Positions 61,873 to 64,000 of a stretch of DNA of 64,000 nt are shown here, in pieces. Where the stretch lies: the NCBI GenBank assembly GCA_031266365.1, contig JAISBE010000015.1, forward strand, positions 54,029 to 118,028. The letters run 5' to 3'. Position 1 is the first letter of the stretch; each line of letters starts with the position of its first letter. The translations under genes were made by a program, and so were the position numbers. A model generated the notes under the pieces. The model was not told where the DNA came from. It made no database searches and saw nothing but the letters and a program-made list of their open reading frames with translations. The DNA comes from Oscillospiraceae bacterium. Its GTDB lineage: Bacteria; Bacillota; Clostridia; Oscillospirales; Acutalibacteraceae.

Positions 61873-62982
61873 TCAAGCGCCTTGGAGCAAAACTTCGGTA
61901 ACCGGCCCGGACATGCCAGACGGTCTAAGCCAAGCTACGTACTGGATTTGAATACACCTGGGTATACGCTGGCCTGCCAAAGGTCGCATCATTTGAACCG
62001 CATTTGTCTTCCTCCATTCTGTTCTTTTTTCTTCTAATTTTTTGGTCTGCCCTCTTTCGCTTTTAAGCGCTCTTGCACCAAATGAGATATCGCAATCGGG
62101 AGTCAAGGGCAGTACTACCAAGTTCACTCTGTTTGGGTGTAACTTATCAGGTAGAACCAAGCTTCCTAGCACTGCGATAGCTGTCCTTCTCTCCGCAGCG
62201 CTATCGGGTGTATCTCTAGGTACTACCCGCGTCCCCTCGTCCCCTACGACCTGTGGATATCTGATATTTTCACCTATTTTTGTGACTTCTACGGTCACTC
62301 GGTATGGTAGGGGCACTATATTCGCTTCTTCAGCATATAGTTCAGCAGTTATACTATCTGGAAGGTCAGCAGTCGGCGATAGTTCCCATTCGAATGTTTT
62401 TTGCATTAGTTCCTCATGGAATGTTACGGTCGGTGTTTGTTCCGGGTTCTTTAAAAAAGATTCGATCCCTATTAAGCGTGCGTGTAGTAGCTCATGCAGG
62501 TAATGTTCGGTGTTTTCATTGTAGAGTTGTTGGTATATTACCCAATTTTTATGCTGGCGACAGTCGAGCGTTAGCGAAACGTTGTTCGTCGCGCGAATTG
62601 ACGTGCACACCACTGGGTAGGGGCTTACGTCAGTTGGCAGCCAGTATGTGTAGTAAAAATGCGTAGTTCCGTCATAGCAGACGGAGGTTTCTAGTCGTGC
62701 GGTAGTGTTTAGTGGGATGATTATTTCTATGTTTGCACCGTGTGGAAGAGTTGCCGATCCATGCATACTGTTAAAACCCGCCTGGTTTTCGTCCCACGAT
62801 GTTGAGTATTCGGTGTCTATGTCGCTATTGCATGTGAATAGAACGTGCAGACGGTCCCCTATGGTCTCTTGTGTGGCGACGTTTAGAATTGGTGGAGGCA
62901 TTATAGTAGCCGCGCTTATAGGGTATGGTCGTAGCATTGCCAGCAGCGAGGTGGTTAGTAGCAGTTTTTTAAAAAATTTCAT
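61873..62982 (-). CDS. Secreted protein with family C-terminal domain (369 aa)
   Basis: Member of the exported family. The signal peptide MKFFKKLLLTTSLLAMLRPY ends in ISA and is a near match to those at 51817 and 53227. The mature N-terminal part is Ig-like with YYTYWLPTDVSP at the position of YYYTHGEND. A central charged region follows, then the C-terminal domain at 273-369: LHPNRVNLVVLPLTPD, EKRTEWRKTNAVQMM and IQIQYVAWL. Those blocks align with the proteins at 26093 and 51817. AATGGAAG precedes the ATG weakly. It is preceded by four tandem promoter units. No anchor. GC is high relative to ispE. Unknown function. Confidence 0.75.
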   Translation of the reverse strand: MKFFKKLLLTTSLLAMLRPYPISAATIMPPPILNVATQETIGDRLHVLFTCNSDIDTEYSTSWDENQAGFNSMHGSATLPHGANIEIIIPLNTTARLETSVCYDGTTHFYYTYWLPTDVSPYPVVCTSIRATNNVSLTLDCRQHKNWVIYQQLYNENTEHYLHELLHARLIGIESFLKNPEQTPTVTFHEELMQKTFEWELSPTADLPDSITAELYAEEANIVPLPYRVTVEVTKIGENIRYPQVVGDEGTRVVPRDTPDSAAERRTAIAVLGSLVLPDKLHPNRVNLVVLPLTPDCDISFGARALKSERGQTKKLEEKRTEWRKTNAVQMMRPLAGQRIPRCIQIQYVAWLRPSGMSGPVTEVLLQGA

Positions 62983-63175
62983 GTTAATACACTTCCATTC
63001 GTTTTTATTTTTTGTTTGAGTTTGTAAATTTAATTCCGCAATTCATCGCAAATTTAGGAGTTAACTATTGGGGTTGCGATGAAATTTCACAGCGAAAGTT
63101 GTTTCTTTTATTATTTAGTTTTGTCCCTCCTTTTTATTTTATATATTTATGCATTATAAATATATTTATATGTAT

Positions 63176-63204
63176 GTTATATCACATATTTTGGCCTATG
63201 TCAA
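63176..63204 (-). promoter_or_regulatory. Family promoter unit 1 (closest to the secreted-protein gene)
   Basis: TTGACA, 17 bases (TAGGCCAAAATATGTGA), TATAAC. Confidence 0.75.
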
Positions 63205-63445
63205 CATTAATTTGAGGATTTTTTTGCTCTTGAGTACTTCCGAAACTTTTATTTAACACCCTTTCGTTTATTTTTAGTTCGTCGGTGAGTTTTTTATGAC
63301 AGATTTTTGCGAAGCTTAGCGCAAATTGATAATTATAACTATTTTTTTCGTTAGATTTTTCAGCTGAAGACAATCGCCAAAGTGCTGCTGGTACGTCCTC
63401 CTTTCATTATGTTAATTTGTGTAATATGAATATATTTCTTATTTT

Positions 63446-63474
63446 ATTATAAAGTAAATTTTGGCTTATGTCAA
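63446..63474 (-). promoter_or_regulatory. Family promoter unit 2
   Basis: TTGACA, 17 bases (TAAGCCAAAATTTACTT), TATAAT. Confidence 0.75.
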
Positions 63475-63703
63475 TATTAATTTGTGAATGTTTTGCTTGG
63501 TATCGCTGTACAAACCTTCATTTTAGCACACTTTAATTCGAATTTTTTCGTGGCTAATCGTCAATTCGGTTGCTCATGGCCTTCCGTTCATGTGATTTTT
63601 TAAGTAATTTGGTGAAATTGGCAAATTAGATCATGGTTTTTGTTCTGTGCGATAAATTTTTTATTCAGTTAATTTTATATAGTATAGATATATTATTCGG
63701 TAT

Positions 63704-63732
63704 ATCATGTGACCGCTTTTGGTTTATGTAAA
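63704..63732 (-). promoter_or_regulatory. Family promoter unit 3 (diverged)
   Basis: TTTACA, 17 bases (TAAACCAAAAGCGGTCA), CATGAT. Confidence 0.5.
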
Positions 63733-63963
63733 TATTAATTTGAGGATTTTTTGCCAAACATTTGTGCGGCGAAGCTTGTTAGGCCACATTGACGTTACTT
63801 TTTGCAGTAAGCAAGACTGGGGGCGTTTTGGTATTAACATGCATATTTCCTCCCTACAGTTTTTTCGGTTAAATTTTACAGCGCAAGTCACTTCTGCGCT
63901 TTTTTCATTTCTTCTCTCCTTTCTTTAATTATATTTGTATAATTTAAATATAATTATAGCTTA

Positions 63964-63992
63964 ATTATAAAACAAATTTTGGTTCGTGTCAA
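63964..63992 (-). promoter_or_regulatory. Family promoter unit 4
   Basis: TTGACA, 17 bases (CGAACCAAAATTTGTTT), TATAAT. A further unit may continue beyond the window edge. Confidence 0.7.
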
Positions 63993-64000
63993 CACTAAAT

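Larger units (their letters stand above)
62983..64000 (-). repeat. Four tandem promoter/leader units of about 260 bp upstream of the secreted-protein gene
   Basis: Each unit, read on the minus strand, has AAATTAAT(G/A)TT(G/T)ACA, a 17-base spacer with CCAAAA, and a -10. An AT-rich leader and a ribosome site (AAAGGAGG or similar) follow, with only short ORFs such as MHVNTKTPPVLLTAKSNVNV in the last unit. The units look like duplicated 5' regions whose coding parts were lost. A 63-codon TTG frame (63182-63373) in unit 2 is the longest and is weak. Confidence 0.7.

Noticed and set aside
63182-63373. 63-codon ORF in promoter unit 2 as a real gene
   Set aside because: Its TTG is about 22 bases from the ribosome site and the ORF runs into the next promoter. 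Kept only as part of the repeat description.

Overview
The window looks like a chromosome segment of an uncultured, low-GC, spore-forming-lineage Clostridia (Oscillospiraceae-like). Supporting this are Spo0A, the SCIFF peptide with its radical SAM maturase beside yajC, single-chain GlyRS, an RqcP-type S4 protein, YmfF/YmfH peptidases, a DnaJ/DUF5685 pair, Shine-Dalgarno sites on nearly every gene and many TTGACA-17-TATAAT promoters. Housekeeping genes are AT-rich. I saw no phage, plasmid, IS transposase or CRISPR array.

Layout: recJ (cut by the left edge) and a small conserved-looking ORF; a secreted protein; a deoxynucleoside salvage operon (deoC-cdd-pdp); two M16 peptidases. At 9.6-11.9 kb lies a RiPP-like cassette of three Nif11-leader precursors and a double-GNAT protein, convergent with yajC-scfA-scfB (SCIFF). 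metK, a secreted protein, spo0A, rsmA, another secreted protein, glyS and tatD follow. From 25.1 to 31.4 kb is an accessory island of exported proteins with unusual tandem copies of their own 3' ends. It is followed by guaA, glmS, purA and purB, a membrane protein, the DnaJ/DUF5685 pair and a secreted alpha-amylase-family enzyme with an apparent ATT start. Then come lysS-greA-comEA-like and three ABC-2 permeases (all minus strand), tRNA-Pro, rsmI and ferredoxin. A second island of tandem secreted-protein genes occupies 51.7-54.1 kb. tmk-DJ1-ygfA-mltG, rqcP, hup, a DUF3048 lipoprotein, a double-glycine peptide gene and ispE lead to a third secreted-protein gene, which is preceded by four tandem promoter/leader units.

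The most unusual material is the exported-protein system. At least eight genes encode proteins with signal peptides and no recognised function, and they look richer in GC than their neighbours. Three of them (at 26.1-27.9, 51.8-53.0 and 61.9-63.0 kb) share a C-terminal domain of about 100 residues. In two places the 3' end of such a gene is repeated downstream as short ORFs: four 257-bp units with overlapping stop/start codons at 25.1-26.1 kb, and two 177-bp units with their own ribosome sites at 30.1-30.4 kb. Near-identical minus-strand promoters, conserved even in the spacer, lie upstream of several of these genes. Together this suggests a co-regulated, recombining surface or secreted protein repertoire. 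That reading is inference.

Other structure: a two-hairpin repeat of about 150 bp occurs in triplets just downstream of both glyS and lysS, with diverged copies elsewhere. A longer noncoding repeat (about 0.8-0.95 kb) is present in inverted orientation at 21.3-22.0 and 31.6-32.5 kb, bracketing glyS, tatD and the first exported-protein island.
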